Below are positions 53,130 to 61,755 of a stretch of DNA of 64,000 bases, in pieces. The notes beneath the pieces were generated by a model. That model did no database searches. It saw nothing but the letters and a program-made list of their open reading frames with translations, and was not told where the DNA came from. The stretch is from Paraburkholderia edwinii (GTDB taxonomy: Bacteria > Pseudomonadota > Gammaproteobacteria > Burkholderiales > Burkholderiaceae): NCBI RefSeq assembly GCF_019428685.1, contig NZ_CP080096.1, positions 1,426,001 to 1,490,000 of the forward strand, given 5' to 3'. Position 1 is the stretch's first letter; each line of letters starts with the position of its first letter. The position numbers and the translations under genes were made by a program.

Positions 53130-54662
53130 CTAGCGCCTGCCACCGCCGCGGCCGCCGCCGCCGCGCATTCCGCCGCCGCCGCTCGGCCGGTTGAAACTCG
53201 AGCCTTGCATGCTCGACCGTCCGCGATCGGCGCTGCGCTGCGCGGAGCCGCCGCCTACGCCTTGAAAGGCGCTGTCGCGCCCGCTGCCGCCACCGCCACT
53301 GAACCCGCCTGCGCTGCCGGCGTGGCTGCCGCTACCGCCGACGCGATCGCTCGCCCGGTTGACGTTTCCTGTGCCCGCGCCGCCGCGGTTCGATGCGCCA
53401 CTGCGATCGCCGATGCTTGAGTTGTCTGCGACCGACGCGCGGCTATTGCGTCCGCCTGACCGGTCCACGGTCGATGCGCGATTACCAGCGCCGGCACCGG
53501 CACCGCCGCGGTCAGCCGTTGCTGCGCGATTGCCGGCACCCGCCCGGTCGCCAGTTGCTGCGCGATTGCCCGCGCCCGCCCGGTCGCCAGCCGCCGCACG
53601 GTTCCCGGCGTTCGCCCGATCGGCGGCGCTTGCGCGCTGATTGGCTCCCTCGCTGCGCCCGCGGAAATCGTTGCGCGCTTCGGCGCCGGGCACATTGCCC
53701 GCGTACTTGTTGCGCGTCGTCGTGTCGCGATACGCGACGCCCTGCCGATGGCTCGCGTCGTGCTGCCAGCGGTTGCCGTTGCCTTGTACTTTTGTGCGAT
53801 CGAAGTTGCGGTCGATATTCGCGGCCTTGTTAACGTTGATATTGACGTCGCCGCCGCCCCAGTTGCAGTTGCTGAAGATTGCGCCGGCGGCCGCAAGGCC
53901 GATGCCCCACGCGAATCCGGTGGCTAGCGCGGCGCCCGGGTAGTAGGCGGGCGGCGGCGGCCAGTAGTAGGGCGGATAAGTCGGATAACTCCACGCGCCG
54001 TAGACGACCGTCGGGTTATACGCGGGCACATAGATCACCTGCGGATTGGCAGGCTCGATACGCACGATGCTCTGTCCGCCGCTCGTGGCGGGAGGGTCGA
54101 CGACCACATTCTGCTGTTCGGTCGACTTGAGGTTGCCCGCTTCCTTTGCACGCGCGCGCAAGCGCTGAATGGCAGCGAATACGTCCTTTTCCTGGGCGAG
54201 AAATGCGTCGCCGAGTTTCTGCGTCCAGTCGAGCTTCTCGTTCATCGGCTCGAGGATTTGCGGAAACGCAACGAGCGATTTCACGCTGACGTCCCACGGT
54301 TGATTCTCGACAGCCTTGATCGCGGCGTCGCCCTTCAGTTTAGGGTTCGCCTTGACCCAGCGCGCGGCATGCACGATCTCGAGCGGGTAAGTCGAGGCCA
54401 TCAGAACCTGAGATAGTACGGAGTCCGGGTAAAGCGCGATCGGTGCGACCAGCGCTTCGATTTCTTCGGGTTTGAATGGGGCAGGCTGAGCGGGTTGTGC
54501 GTTTTGCGTCGCCTGAGCCGTCTGTTCGGGTTGAGCGAGCTGCGCCGGCAGCGGCTCTGCGGGCGAGGGCGTTTGCGCACACACGATACCCGCGGCCGAC
54601 GTCAGCATGACGAACAGCCACATGTGCACGGCTTTGATCCGTCGTTCGGTATGCGAGGACAT
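53130..54662 (-). CDS. DUF3300-family protein with Gly/Arg/Ala-rich tail
   Basis: A 510-residue exported protein. The signal ends around SAAGIVCAQTPS, followed by a Pro/Gln/Ala linker. The DUF3300 domain (residues about 65-240) has IEALVAPIALYPDSVLSQVL, MASTYPLEIVHAARWV and IEPANPQVIYVPAYNPTVVY. A hydrophobic Gly/Ala patch (ATGFAWGIGLAAAGAIFS) follows. The last 200 residues are low-complexity with 12-residue repeats (GNRAATGDRAGA type) and a GGGGRGGGRR end. The ATG at 54662 has AAGGAG upstream; a TTG further up is rejected. Confidence 0.88.
   Translation of the reverse strand: MSSHTERRIKAVHMWLFVMLTSAAGIVCAQTPSPAEPLPAQLAQPEQTAQATQNAQPAQPAPFKPEEIEALVAPIALYPDSVLSQVLMASTYPLEIVHAARWVKANPKLKGDAAIKAVENQPWDVSVKSLVAFPQILEPMNEKLDWTQKLGDAFLAQEKDVFAAIQRLRARAKEAGNLKSTEQQNVVVDPPATSGGQSIVRIEPANPQVIYVPAYNPTVVYGAWSYPTYPPYYWPPPPAYYPGAALATGFAWGIGLAAAGAIFSNCNWGGGDVNINVNKAANIDRNFDRTKVQGNGNRWQHDASHRQGVAYRDTTTRNKYAGNVPGAEARNDFRGRSEGANQRASAADRANAGNRAAAGDRAGAGNRAATGDRAGAGNRAATADRGGAGAGAGNRASTVDRSGGRNSRASVADNSSIGDRSGASNRGGAGTGNVNRASDRVGGSGSHAGSAGGFSGGGGSGRDSAFQGVGGGSAQRSADRGRSSMQGSSFNRPSGGGGMRGGGGRGGGRR
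53476..53631 (-). repeat. 36-bp tandem repeat inside the DUF3300 gene
   Basis: Two well-conserved 36-bp units at 53524-53559 and 53560-53595 are flanked by a diverged 36-bp unit (53596-53631) and a 48-bp unit (53476-53523). They encode repeats of GNRAA-x-GDRAGA type. Unit length is a multiple of 3, so copy changes keep the frame. Confidence 0.8.
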
Positions 54663-54728
54663 TGCCGCTCCTTGGTGGGGCGCCAACTCAATATGATGTT
54701 AGGTCATTCACGGCTGTTTTGTGATGCG

Positions 54729-54755
54729 TTGAAACGCGCAATACCGCCCTACAAT
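54729..54755 (+). promoter_or_regulatory. possible promoter of the RRM-like gene
   Basis: TTGAAA (54729-54734) and TACAAT (54750-54755) are separated by 15 bases, shorter than the ideal 17, and lie about 50 bases upstream of the ATG at 54806. Confidence 0.4.
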
Positions 54756-54805
54756 GAAACGAGGTCCACCTGAGGGAAAGGGCCATCGTCAGAAAGGAGA
54801 CCGCG

Positions 54806-55063
54806 ATGGGTGAGCTCTGGTTATCCAATATCCAGAAGGAAACGTCCGACGACGAAATCAGGCAGTTTTTGTGCGGATACGGGTTTCCTTCGTTCGACTG
54901 GATTCAACGCATCGACGGCACCGGCACAAGTCCCGCTGCGTTGCTCGGCTTTAACGAGGTGCATGGATATGCGCTGCGTGGCCTGCAATCGCGCGTGCAC
55001 AACCTGTTCTGGAAAAACCGCACGGTCACGGTTCAGGTTCTGCCGGAGCGCTACGAGTACTGA
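54806..55063 (+). CDS. small RRM-like RNA-binding protein, 85 aa
   Basis: MGELWLSNIQKETSDDEIRQ matches RNP2 (LWLSNI, first beta-strand) followed by a helix of the RRM fold. The middle has a GYGF and the last part FWKNRTVTVQVL resembles the fourth strand. The RNP1 equivalent (PAALLGFNEVHGYALRGLQS) is weakly conserved, lacking the aromatic K/R-G-F-G/A-F-V-x-F pattern. AAGGAGACCGCG precedes the ATG. It stands alone between a divergent DUF3300 gene and a convergent secreted protein gene. RNA binding is an inference. Confidence 0.8.
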   Translation: MGELWLSNIQKETSDDEIRQFLCGYGFPSFDWIQRIDGTGTSPAALLGFNEVHGYALRGLQSRVHNLFWKNRTVTVQVLPERYEY

Positions 55064-55102
55064 TCTCCACGTGGTCATCCGCCGCGACGCACGCACACAC
55101 TT

Positions 55103-55501
55103 TCATCCTGGCGTGCAGGCGCCGAACATCACATAGGTGTGGTCGCGGTTCGCGAGGGTCGAGGTCATTTCGCCGGTCGCCGAATCGAGCACGAGCGTCC
55201 ACGCAAAGCCGAGTTCCGTGCCCTGCATCAGGATCTGGCCTGGTGTTTTCGCCATCGACTCGATCGGCGTCGTGCGCGAGGTTCCCCGAATCGTCTTTTT
55301 GACGAAGTCGATGCGCATGAATTGCGGCAAGCCGATATCGGCCGGCAAAGCGCGTTCGCAGACCTCGCCGGGATCGCACGAATGAGCGTCGACCGTCGCG
55401 CAGATAAGCGCGGTTTTTCCGTCGAAATCCGCGGCGGCGCCCGCTATCGGCGTCAACGCACAGGCGATGGTGCATGAGATTGCGGTGAGTGTTCTGTTCA
55501 C
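55103..55501 (-). CDS. secreted hypothetical protein, 132 aa
   Basis: I use the GTG at 55501 because GGGAG lies nine bases upstream; the ATG at 55516 is itself part of that ribosome site. The protein then begins MNRTLTAISCTIACALTPIA, a signal peptide cleaved near GAAA. The mature part has cysteines in LICATVDAHSCDPGEVCERA and a late FGACTPG, and strand-rich segments (TELGFAWTLVLDSATGEMTS). Similar small periplasmic proteins exist in Burkholderia, but I cannot name one. Confidence 0.75.
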   Translation of the reverse strand: MNRTLTAISCTIACALTPIAGAAADFDGKTALICATVDAHSCDPGEVCERALPADIGLPQFMRIDFVKKTIRGTSRTTPIESMAKTPGQILMQGTELGFAWTLVLDSATGEMTSTLANRDHTYVMFGACTPG

Positions 55502-55528
55502 GGCGGTAGCTCCCATAGCATGGCAGCA

Positions 55529-56005
55529 CTAATTGATCGTGTAGCCTCGTCCGCTCATGCACGCGGAAATGGCGCGATTGTATGTAGCCATTTGCTGCGA
55601 GGTGTCCTGTGCGACGTACTCTTGCTGCTGTTGTGCGGCGGCCGCGTTGCGGCGCTGGCGAATGCCGCCGCCCACCGTGCCGGTGATGGCGCCGATCGCC
55701 GCGCCTTTGCCCGCGTCGCCCGCAATCGCGCCGATGGCCGCGCCCATCGCGGCCCCGCCCGCCGCGCCGCGCACGCGTTCGCCTTGCGGCCCCGGTGGCG
55801 GTGGCTGGCTAGCCGCGCGCTGAGCAAGCGCGGATGGATTCACGCCGGTATTTTGCTGGGCCCACGCTTCGCACTGGCCCATATCGCTGGCCTGCTTCTG
55901 CGGGCTTTGGCCCCTCGCGGGATAGATGATCGGTTGCTGTGCCGACGTGTGACCGCCTAGCATTATGACGGCCAGCGCCGACGCAATTCGCAACATTCGG
56001 GTCAT
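55529..56005 (-). CDS. glycine-zipper-containing secreted protein
   Basis: A 158-residue protein with a signal peptide (MTRMLRIASALAVIMLGGHT, cleavage near SAQ). A helical region (ASDMGQCEAWAQQNTGVNP) is followed by a glycine zipper: GAAGGAAMGAAIGAIAGDAG and AAIGAITGTVGGGIRQRRN. It ends with a Gln-rich stretch and a C-terminal NRAISACMSGRGY block, the pattern of the glycine-zipper family/YMGG-like proteins. These insert in or associate with the outer membrane. The start is the ATG at 56005; the frame extending to 56131 lacks a signal-like N-terminus. Confidence 0.85.
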   Translation of the reverse strand: MTRMLRIASALAVIMLGGHTSAQQPIIYPARGQSPQKQASDMGQCEAWAQQNTGVNPSALAQRAASQPPPPGPQGERVRGAAGGAAMGAAIGAIAGDAGKGAAIGAITGTVGGGIRQRRNAAAAQQQQEYVAQDTSQQMATYNRAISACMSGRGYTIN

Positions 56006-56213
56006 GGATCGATCGCCCTTGATACAGTGGTGCCATGGCCGCATGGATGCTTTGCCGAAGCAGATGACGGCCGTTTGCCATGGTCGAGTATCGGACGCGG
56101 ATGCGGTAAACGATATTGGACCTTGATCCAATAGCAGATGAGTGCCTCGGTGGTCTAAGCTGGATCGGCCGCTGGAAAAACCGCTTAAGGCTTAGGAAGC
56201 GTTAGAGGTATCC

Positions 56214-56432
56214 ATGAAGAAATCCGAGAGGCGTGTAGCTATCGCGCTGGTAGGTGTTGCGATCTGGCTCGGCGGACTTTATGCGGCGATTCACGGGCTG
56301 GTCTACGACAAGACAATGGAATTCCGCTACGGGGCACTTGCTATTTTTGTCGGGGTGGCGATAGCGGTGATCGCGATGAATCTGATATCGCTTCGAAGAT
56401 CGAACGAAAAGAAAGAAAAGGGCGCGCTCTAA
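56214..56432 (+). CDS. small two-helix membrane protein, 72 aa
   Basis: MKKSERRVAIALVGVAIWLG starts with a basic cap and a transmembrane helix; a second helix (YGALAIFVGVAIAVIAMNLI) is followed by a basic tail (SLRRSNEKKEKGAL), giving an N-in/C-in hairpin. AGAGG lies 5 bases upstream of the ATG. No known family was recognised. It is divergent from the glycine-zipper gene and far enough from xfp to be expressed alone. Confidence 0.75.
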   Translation: MKKSERRVAIALVGVAIWLGGLYAAIHGLVYDKTMEFRYGALAIFVGVAIAVIAMNLISLRRSNEKKEKGAL

Positions 56433-56782
56433 CAAAATCGTCATGGCGACACCGCACATGTGCGATAGCGTCATAGGTGTACAAAGAACCCCGTTGAACG
56501 CACTGTCTCGCGCATTCAATGCGTATCGCATGCCGACGCGGGCGCTGTTTCCTTTTGCGGTTTCATCTGATCTTGTGCCGTGCTGCGATTCGCTGCGCGA
56601 GCGTTCGCGAGGCCGCTTTTGCGCGGCCCGCCGCGTGTTCTGCAAGTGCGCACATCCAGCGGAATCGCGGCTTGAATTCCATGGACAGTAACGTATGCTG
56701 CGTTGAGACAGAGCGCCTGTGCGGCACACCGAGCGCGATCCACGCTCCTCGGGACGAGGCTGCAAGGACAGGAGGCGTCGGT
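56433..56782. other. gap upstream of phosphoketolase
   Basis: The phosphoketolase frame is open upstream to 56519, but this part is Cys/Arg-rich and unlike the family's N-terminus, so I treat it as 5' region. No repeat or clear promoter is seen. Confidence 0.5.
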
Positions 56783-59182
56783 ATGAGCAAGCAACCTTTG
56801 GCGGGCGCGGAGCACAATGCGCTCAGCGGCGAAGAACTCCGGCTGATCGACGCCTGGTGGCGCGCATGCAACTACCTGTCGGTCGGCATGATCTACCTGC
56901 TCGACAACCCGCTCCTGCGGGAGCCGCTCAAGGCTGAGCACATCAAATACCGCCTGCTCGGGCACTGGGGCGCAAGCCCCGCGCTTTCGTTCGTCTGGGC
57001 GCATCTGAACCGCGTGATCAAACGCGACGACCTCGATGTGATTTTCATGGCCGGCCCCGGACATGGCGCGCCGGGCGTGCTCGGTCCAGCGTATCTGGAA
57101 GGCACATACTCGGAGGTGTATCCGGACAAGAGCGAGGACGCCGAGGGTCTGCAGAAATTCTTCAAGCAGTTCTCATTTCCGGGGCATATCGGCTCGCATG
57201 TCACGCCTGAAACGCCGGGCTCGATACACGAAGGCGGTGAGCTCGGCTACAGCCTGTCGCATGCCTATGGCGCCGCGCTCGACAACCCCGATCTGATCGT
57301 CGCGTGCGTGGTGGGCGATGGCGAATCGGAAACCGGCCCGCTTGCAACAGCGTGGCATTCGAACAAGTTCATCAACCCCGCGCGCGACGGCACCGTCCTG
57401 CCGATCCTGAATCTGAACGGTTACAAGATCGCCAATCCGACCATCCTTTCGCGCATCAGCCACGAAGAGCTCGAAGCGCTCTTCGTCGGCTACGGCTATC
57501 GGCCGCATTTCGTCGAAGGTTCGGACCACGCGGAAATGCACGAGAAGATGGCGCGCACGCTCGATGAGGTCATAGCGGAAATTCGCGCGATCCACGAAAA
57601 GGCGCGCTCGGGCGGCAATATCGAGCGGCCCCGTTGGCCGATGATCGTCTTGCGCACGCCGAAAGGCTGGAGCGGGCCGAAGGAGATCAATGGGCACAAA
57701 GTGGAAGGCTCGTGGCGTTCGCATCAGGTGCCGTTTGCCGATGTGCGCGGCAATCCCGCGAATCTCGACGTGCTCGAGCACTGGATGCGCGGCTACAAGC
57801 CCGAGGAGCTGTTCGATGCGAACGGACGGCTTGTCGGCGAACTGAAAGCGCTCGCGCCCGTCGGCTCGCGGCGCATGAGCGCGAATCCGCATGCGAACGG
57901 CGGCACGTTGCGCCGTGAGCCGAAACTGCCGGACATTCGCGCTTACGCCGTCAACGTCGTCGACGCGGACGCCGGTAAAGTGCTGCACGAAAACACACGG
58001 CCGCTTGGTGACTATCTGCGCGACACGATGCGCGAGAACATGCATACGTTTCGCGTGTTCGGCCCCGATGAAACGGCATCGAACCGGCTGCAGGCCATTT
58101 ACGAAGTGAGCAAAAAGGCGTGGATGGCCGACATGCTGCCCGAAGACGACGACGGCGGCGAACTCTCACGCGACGGCCGCGTAATGGAAATGCTGTCCGA
58201 GCACACGCTGATGGGCTGGCTCGAAGGCTACCTGCTGTCGGGACGCCACGGATTCTTCCATACGTATGAGGCGTTCGCGCACGTCATCGATTCGATGTTC
58301 AACCAGCACGCGAAATGGCTCGATATCTGCAAGAACCATGTGCCGTGGCGTGCCTCGGTGTCGTCGCAGAACATCCTGCTTTCGTCGACCGTATGGCGGC
58401 AGGATCATAACGGCTTCTCGCATCAGGACCCAGGTTTTATCGATCTCGTCACGAACAAGAGTCCGTCGGTCACGCGCGTTTACTTGCCGCCTGACGCGAA
58501 TACGCTGCTCGTGGTGGCCGATCAGTGCCTGCGCTCGACCGACTGCATTAACGTGATCGTCGCCGACAAGCAGAAACATCTGCAATTCACGACGATCGAC
58601 GAGGCCATCGTGCACTGTGCGAAAGGCATCGGTGTGTGGACGCGCGCGAGTACCGACGAAAATGAAGACCCCGATGTCGTGCTCGCTTCGTGCGGCGACG
58701 TGGCGACGCAGGAGGCGCTCGCCGCGGCCGCGATTCTTCGCGAACGGCTGCCCGAACTGAAGCTCCGCTTTGTGAACGTGGTCGACCTCTTCAGGATGCA
58801 GCCCGCGAGCGAGCATCCGCATGGCTCGACCGAGCGCGAATTCGACAGCCTGTTTACGGTGGACAAACCGGTCATCTTCAATTTTCACGGTTACCCGTGG
58901 TTGATCCATAAACTGGCCTATCGCTTCCGCAATCATGAGCATCTGCATGTGCGGGGCTACAAGGAAAAGGGCAATATCAACACGCCGCTCGAACTGGCCA
59001 TTCTGAATCAGGTGGACCGCTTCAACCTCGTGATCGACGTGCTCGACCGCGTGCCGCGTCTGCAAGGGCGAACCGCGCATCTGCGGGAAGACATGCGGAA
59101 CGCGATTATCAGCAATCTGGAATACGCGCATACGCACGGCACCGATCGCGCCGAAATCGCCGACTGGGTCTGGCCGTACTGA
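56783..59182 (+). CDS. xfp: phosphoketolase (xylulose-5-P/fructose-6-P)
   Basis: A 799-residue ThDP enzyme splitting xylulose-5-phosphate (and usually fructose-6-phosphate) with phosphate into acetyl-phosphate and a triose/tetrose phosphate. Signatures: [51 protein letters not shown] (ThDP/Mg site), and the C-terminal domain with [11 protein letters not shown] and [17 protein letters not shown]. The ATG at 56783 has GGAGG eight bases before it. It precedes glgP and glgX with short gaps, so a shared transcript is plausible. No acetate kinase or phosphotransacetylase gene is in the window to use the acetyl-phosphate. Confidence 0.95.
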   Translation: MSKQPLAGAEHNALSGEELRLIDAWWRACNYLSVGMIYLLDNPLLREPLKAEHIKYRLLGHWGASPALSFVWAHLNRVIKRDDLDVIFMAGPGHGAPGVLGPAYLEGTYSEVYPDKSEDAEGLQKFFKQFSFPGHIGSHVTPETPGSIHEGGELGYSLSHAYGAALDNPDLIVACVVGDGESETGPLATAWHSNKFINPARDGTVLPILNLNGYKIANPTILSRISHEELEALFVGYGYRPHFVEGSDHAEMHEKMARTLDEVIAEIRAIHEKARSGGNIERPRWPMIVLRTPKGWSGPKEINGHKVEGSWRSHQVPFADVRGNPANLDVLEHWMRGYKPEELFDANGRLVGELKALAPVGSRRMSANPHANGGTLRREPKLPDIRAYAVNVVDADAGKVLHENTRPLGDYLRDTMRENMHTFRVFGPDETASNRLQAIYEVSKKAWMADMLPEDDDGGELSRDGRVMEMLSEHTLMGWLEGYLLSGRHGFFHTYEAFAHVIDSMFNQHAKWLDICKNHVPWRASVSSQNILLSSTVWRQDHNGFSHQDPGFIDLVTNKSPSVTRVYLPPDANTLLVVADQCLRSTDCINVIVADKQKHLQFTTIDEAIVHCAKGIGVWTRASTDENEDPDVVLASCGDVATQEALAAAAILRERLPELKLRFVNVVDLFRMQPASEHPHGSTEREFDSLFTVDKPVIFNFHGYPWLIHKLAYRFRNHEHLHVRGYKEKGNINTPLELAILNQVDRFNLVIDVLDRVPRLQGRTAHLREDMRNAIISNLEYAHTHGTDRAEIADWVWPY

Positions 59183-59253
59183 GCCCGATGAGCCTTGCAC
59201 TCGGGCAGCGCGCAGTAGGCAGCAGGCATGCGTAACGACGATAAGGACGGTTC

Positions 59254-61755
59254 ATGGAAGACGCTCCCATCACGACCTCGACGCCAATAGCGGAACCGGC
59301 GCGCAGCGGTCTTGGCGTCGATGCGCTGCGCCGCGATATCGTCGACAACCTGATCTGTCTGCAGGCCCGGTATCCGGAGATCGCAACGCCGCACGACTGG
59401 TATATGGCGCTCGCCTATACCGTGCGCGACCGGATGATGACGCGCGGTGTTGCCACAGGGCATGCCTATGTGTCGCACAGCGCGAAAATTGCCTGCTATC
59501 TGTCGGCGGAATTCCTGATTGGTCCGCAGCTCGGCAACAACCTGATCGCGCTCGGGATCGAGAACAATGTGCGCAGCGCGTTGCGCTCGCTAGGCGTCGA
59601 ACTCGACGCACTCATTGCGATCGAGGAAGAACCCGGACTTGGCAACGGCGGGTTAGGCCGCCTGGCCGCCTGTTATATGGATTCGCTGTCGACGCTGGAA
59701 ATTCCAGCGATCGGATACGGCATCCGTTACGAGTTCGGTATCTTCGATCAGGAGATTCGCGACGGCTGGCAAGTGGAAGTAACCGACAAGTGGCTCCAGA
59801 AGGGCAATCCGTGGGAGATTGCGCGTCCCGACATCGCGTTCTACGTGAATTTCGGTGGCCGGACGGAAAGCGAAACCGACGAACAAGGGCGTCTGCGTGT
59901 GCGCTGGATTCCAGGGTACACGGTCAAGGGTGTGGCGTGCGACACGCCGTTGCCCGGTTTTCGCGTGAATACGTGCAACATGTTGCGACTCTGGAAGAGC
60001 GAAGCGATCGAATCGTTCGATCTGCAGGACTTTAACGCCGGCGACTACTACGAGGCCGTGCACGAGAAAGTGAAATCGGAAACGCTGTCGAAGGTGCTTT
60101 ACCCGAACGACGAGCCCGAGTCAGGCAAGCGCCTGCGCCTCGCGCAGCAATACTTTTTCGTGTCCTGCTCGCTGCAGGACATGTTGCGGCTGCTTGCACT
60201 CAAGGGCGAACCGGTCGGCCGCTTCGCCTATCTGTTTACGGCACAGTTGAACGACACGCATCCGTCGATCGCGGTTGCCGAGTTGATGCGCCTGCTCGTC
60301 GATGAGAAGCTGCTGCCGTGGGACGAAGCGTGGGACATCACGCGGCGCGCACTCGCTTATACGAACCACACGCTATTGCCCGAGGCACTCGAAACATGGG
60401 GCTTGCCGCTGTTCCAGAGCCTGCTGCCGAGGCCGCTCGAAATCATCTACGAGATCAATCGCCGCTTTCTCGACGAAGTGCGGCATCGCTATCCCGGCGA
60501 CGACGCGCGCATCGCGCGCATGTCGATGATCGACGAAAGCGGTGCGAAGCGCGTGCGCATGGCCCATCTGGCGACGATCGGCAGCCACGCGGTCAACGGT
60601 GTGGCCGCGCTGCATACGAAGCTGCTCGAAGAGACCGTGTTGCGCGATTTCGCCGAACTCTGGCCTGAACGGTTTCGCAATGTGACCAACGGCGTGACGC
60701 CGAGGCGCTTCGTGATGCTCAGCAATCCGGGCCTGGCTTCACTGCTCGGCGAGGCAGTCGGCGAGCACTGGGCGACCGATCTCGCGAAGCTGCGCAAGCT
60801 CGACGAATATGCGGACGATGCCGCATTTCAGGACCGCTGGCGGCGCGTCAAGCGCGCGAACAAGGATCTGCTCGCAGCGAATATCCGCAGCGCGACGGGC
60901 ATCGCGGTCGATCCGGCCGCGCTGTTCGATATTCAGGTCAAGCGTATTCACGAATATAAGCGGCAACATCTGAACGCGCTTTACATCATCACGCTGTATG
61001 AACGCCTGCGGCTCGATCCGCATCTGGAGGTGCCGCCGCGTTGCTTCGTGTTCGGCGGTAAAGCGGCGCCGGGGTACGCAATGGCCAAGCTGATCATCCG
61101 CCTGATCACCGGCGTGGCCGAGGTCGTCAACAACGATCCGGTGGTTAACGGGCGGCTGAAAGTCGTGTTTTTCCCGGACTTCAACGTGAAGAACGCGCAG
61201 TTTATCTATCCTGCGGCGGACCTGTCGGAGCAGATTTCGACAGCCGGCAAGGAAGCGTCCGGCACGGGCAATATGAAGTTCATGATGAACGGCGCGCTGA
61301 CGATCGGCACGCTCGACGGCGCGAACGTCGAGATTCGCGAGGAAGTCGGCGACGAAAACTTCTTCCTGTTCGGCTTGACGGCCGAAGCGGTGGAGCGTGT
61401 CAAACGCGAGGGCTACCGGCCCGCCGATTACGTGTGCGCCAACGACGAATTGCACGGCGTGATCGAGGCGATCGGCAGCGGGCGTTTTTCGCGCGGCGAT
61501 CGCGAGATGTTCCGGCCGCTGCTTGATAACCTGCTCAACCACGATCCGTTTCTCGTGCTCGCCGATTACGCCGCGTATGTGGCTCGCCAGCAGGACGTCA
61601 GCACGGCGTGGCAAGACACACGGCGCTGGAACCGCATGTCGATCCTCAATACCGCGCGCTCCGGGAAATTTTCGTCCGACCGCGCGATTCGCGAGTATTG
61701 CGAGCAGATCTGGAAGATCGAGCCTGTGAGGATCGCCCTTGAGCGAAGGCGCTGA
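59254..61755 (+). CDS. glgP: glycogen/starch phosphorylase
   Basis: An 833-residue PLP-dependent phosphorylase releasing glucose-1-phosphate from alpha-1,4-glucan. Key regions are EEPGLGNGGLGRLAACYMDS (catalytic-site glycine loop), NFGGRTESE, TNHTLLPEALETW, QVKRIHEYKRQHLNAL and EASGTGNMKFMMNGALTIG with the PLP-binding Lys. It lacks the mammalian regulatory N-terminal phosphorylation site. AAGGACGG precedes the ATG. It lies 71 bases after xfp, and its end overlaps the glgX start by 17 bases. Confidence 0.96.
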   Translation: MEDAPITTSTPIAEPARSGLGVDALRRDIVDNLICLQARYPEIATPHDWYMALAYTVRDRMMTRGVATGHAYVSHSAKIACYLSAEFLIGPQLGNNLIALGIENNVRSALRSLGVELDALIAIEEEPGLGNGGLGRLAACYMDSLSTLEIPAIGYGIRYEFGIFDQEIRDGWQVEVTDKWLQKGNPWEIARPDIAFYVNFGGRTESETDEQGRLRVRWIPGYTVKGVACDTPLPGFRVNTCNMLRLWKSEAIESFDLQDFNAGDYYEAVHEKVKSETLSKVLYPNDEPESGKRLRLAQQYFFVSCSLQDMLRLLALKGEPVGRFAYLFTAQLNDTHPSIAVAELMRLLVDEKLLPWDEAWDITRRALAYTNHTLLPEALETWGLPLFQSLLPRPLEIIYEINRRFLDEVRHRYPGDDARIARMSMIDESGAKRVRMAHLATIGSHAVNGVAALHTKLLEETVLRDFAELWPERFRNVTNGVTPRRFVMLSNPGLASLLGEAVGEHWATDLAKLRKLDEYADDAAFQDRWRRVKRANKDLLAANIRSATGIAVDPAALFDIQVKRIHEYKRQHLNALYIITLYERLRLDPHLEVPPRCFVFGGKAAPGYAMAKLIIRLITGVAEVVNNDPVVNGRLKVVFFPDFNVKNAQFIYPAADLSEQISTAGKEASGTGNMKFMMNGALTIGTLDGANVEIREEVGDENFFLFGLTAEAVERVKREGYRPADYVCANDELHGVIEAIGSGRFSRGDREMFRPLLDNLLNHDPFLVLADYAAYVARQQDVSTAWQDTRRWNRMSILNTARSGKFSSDRAIREYCEQIWKIEPVRIALERRR

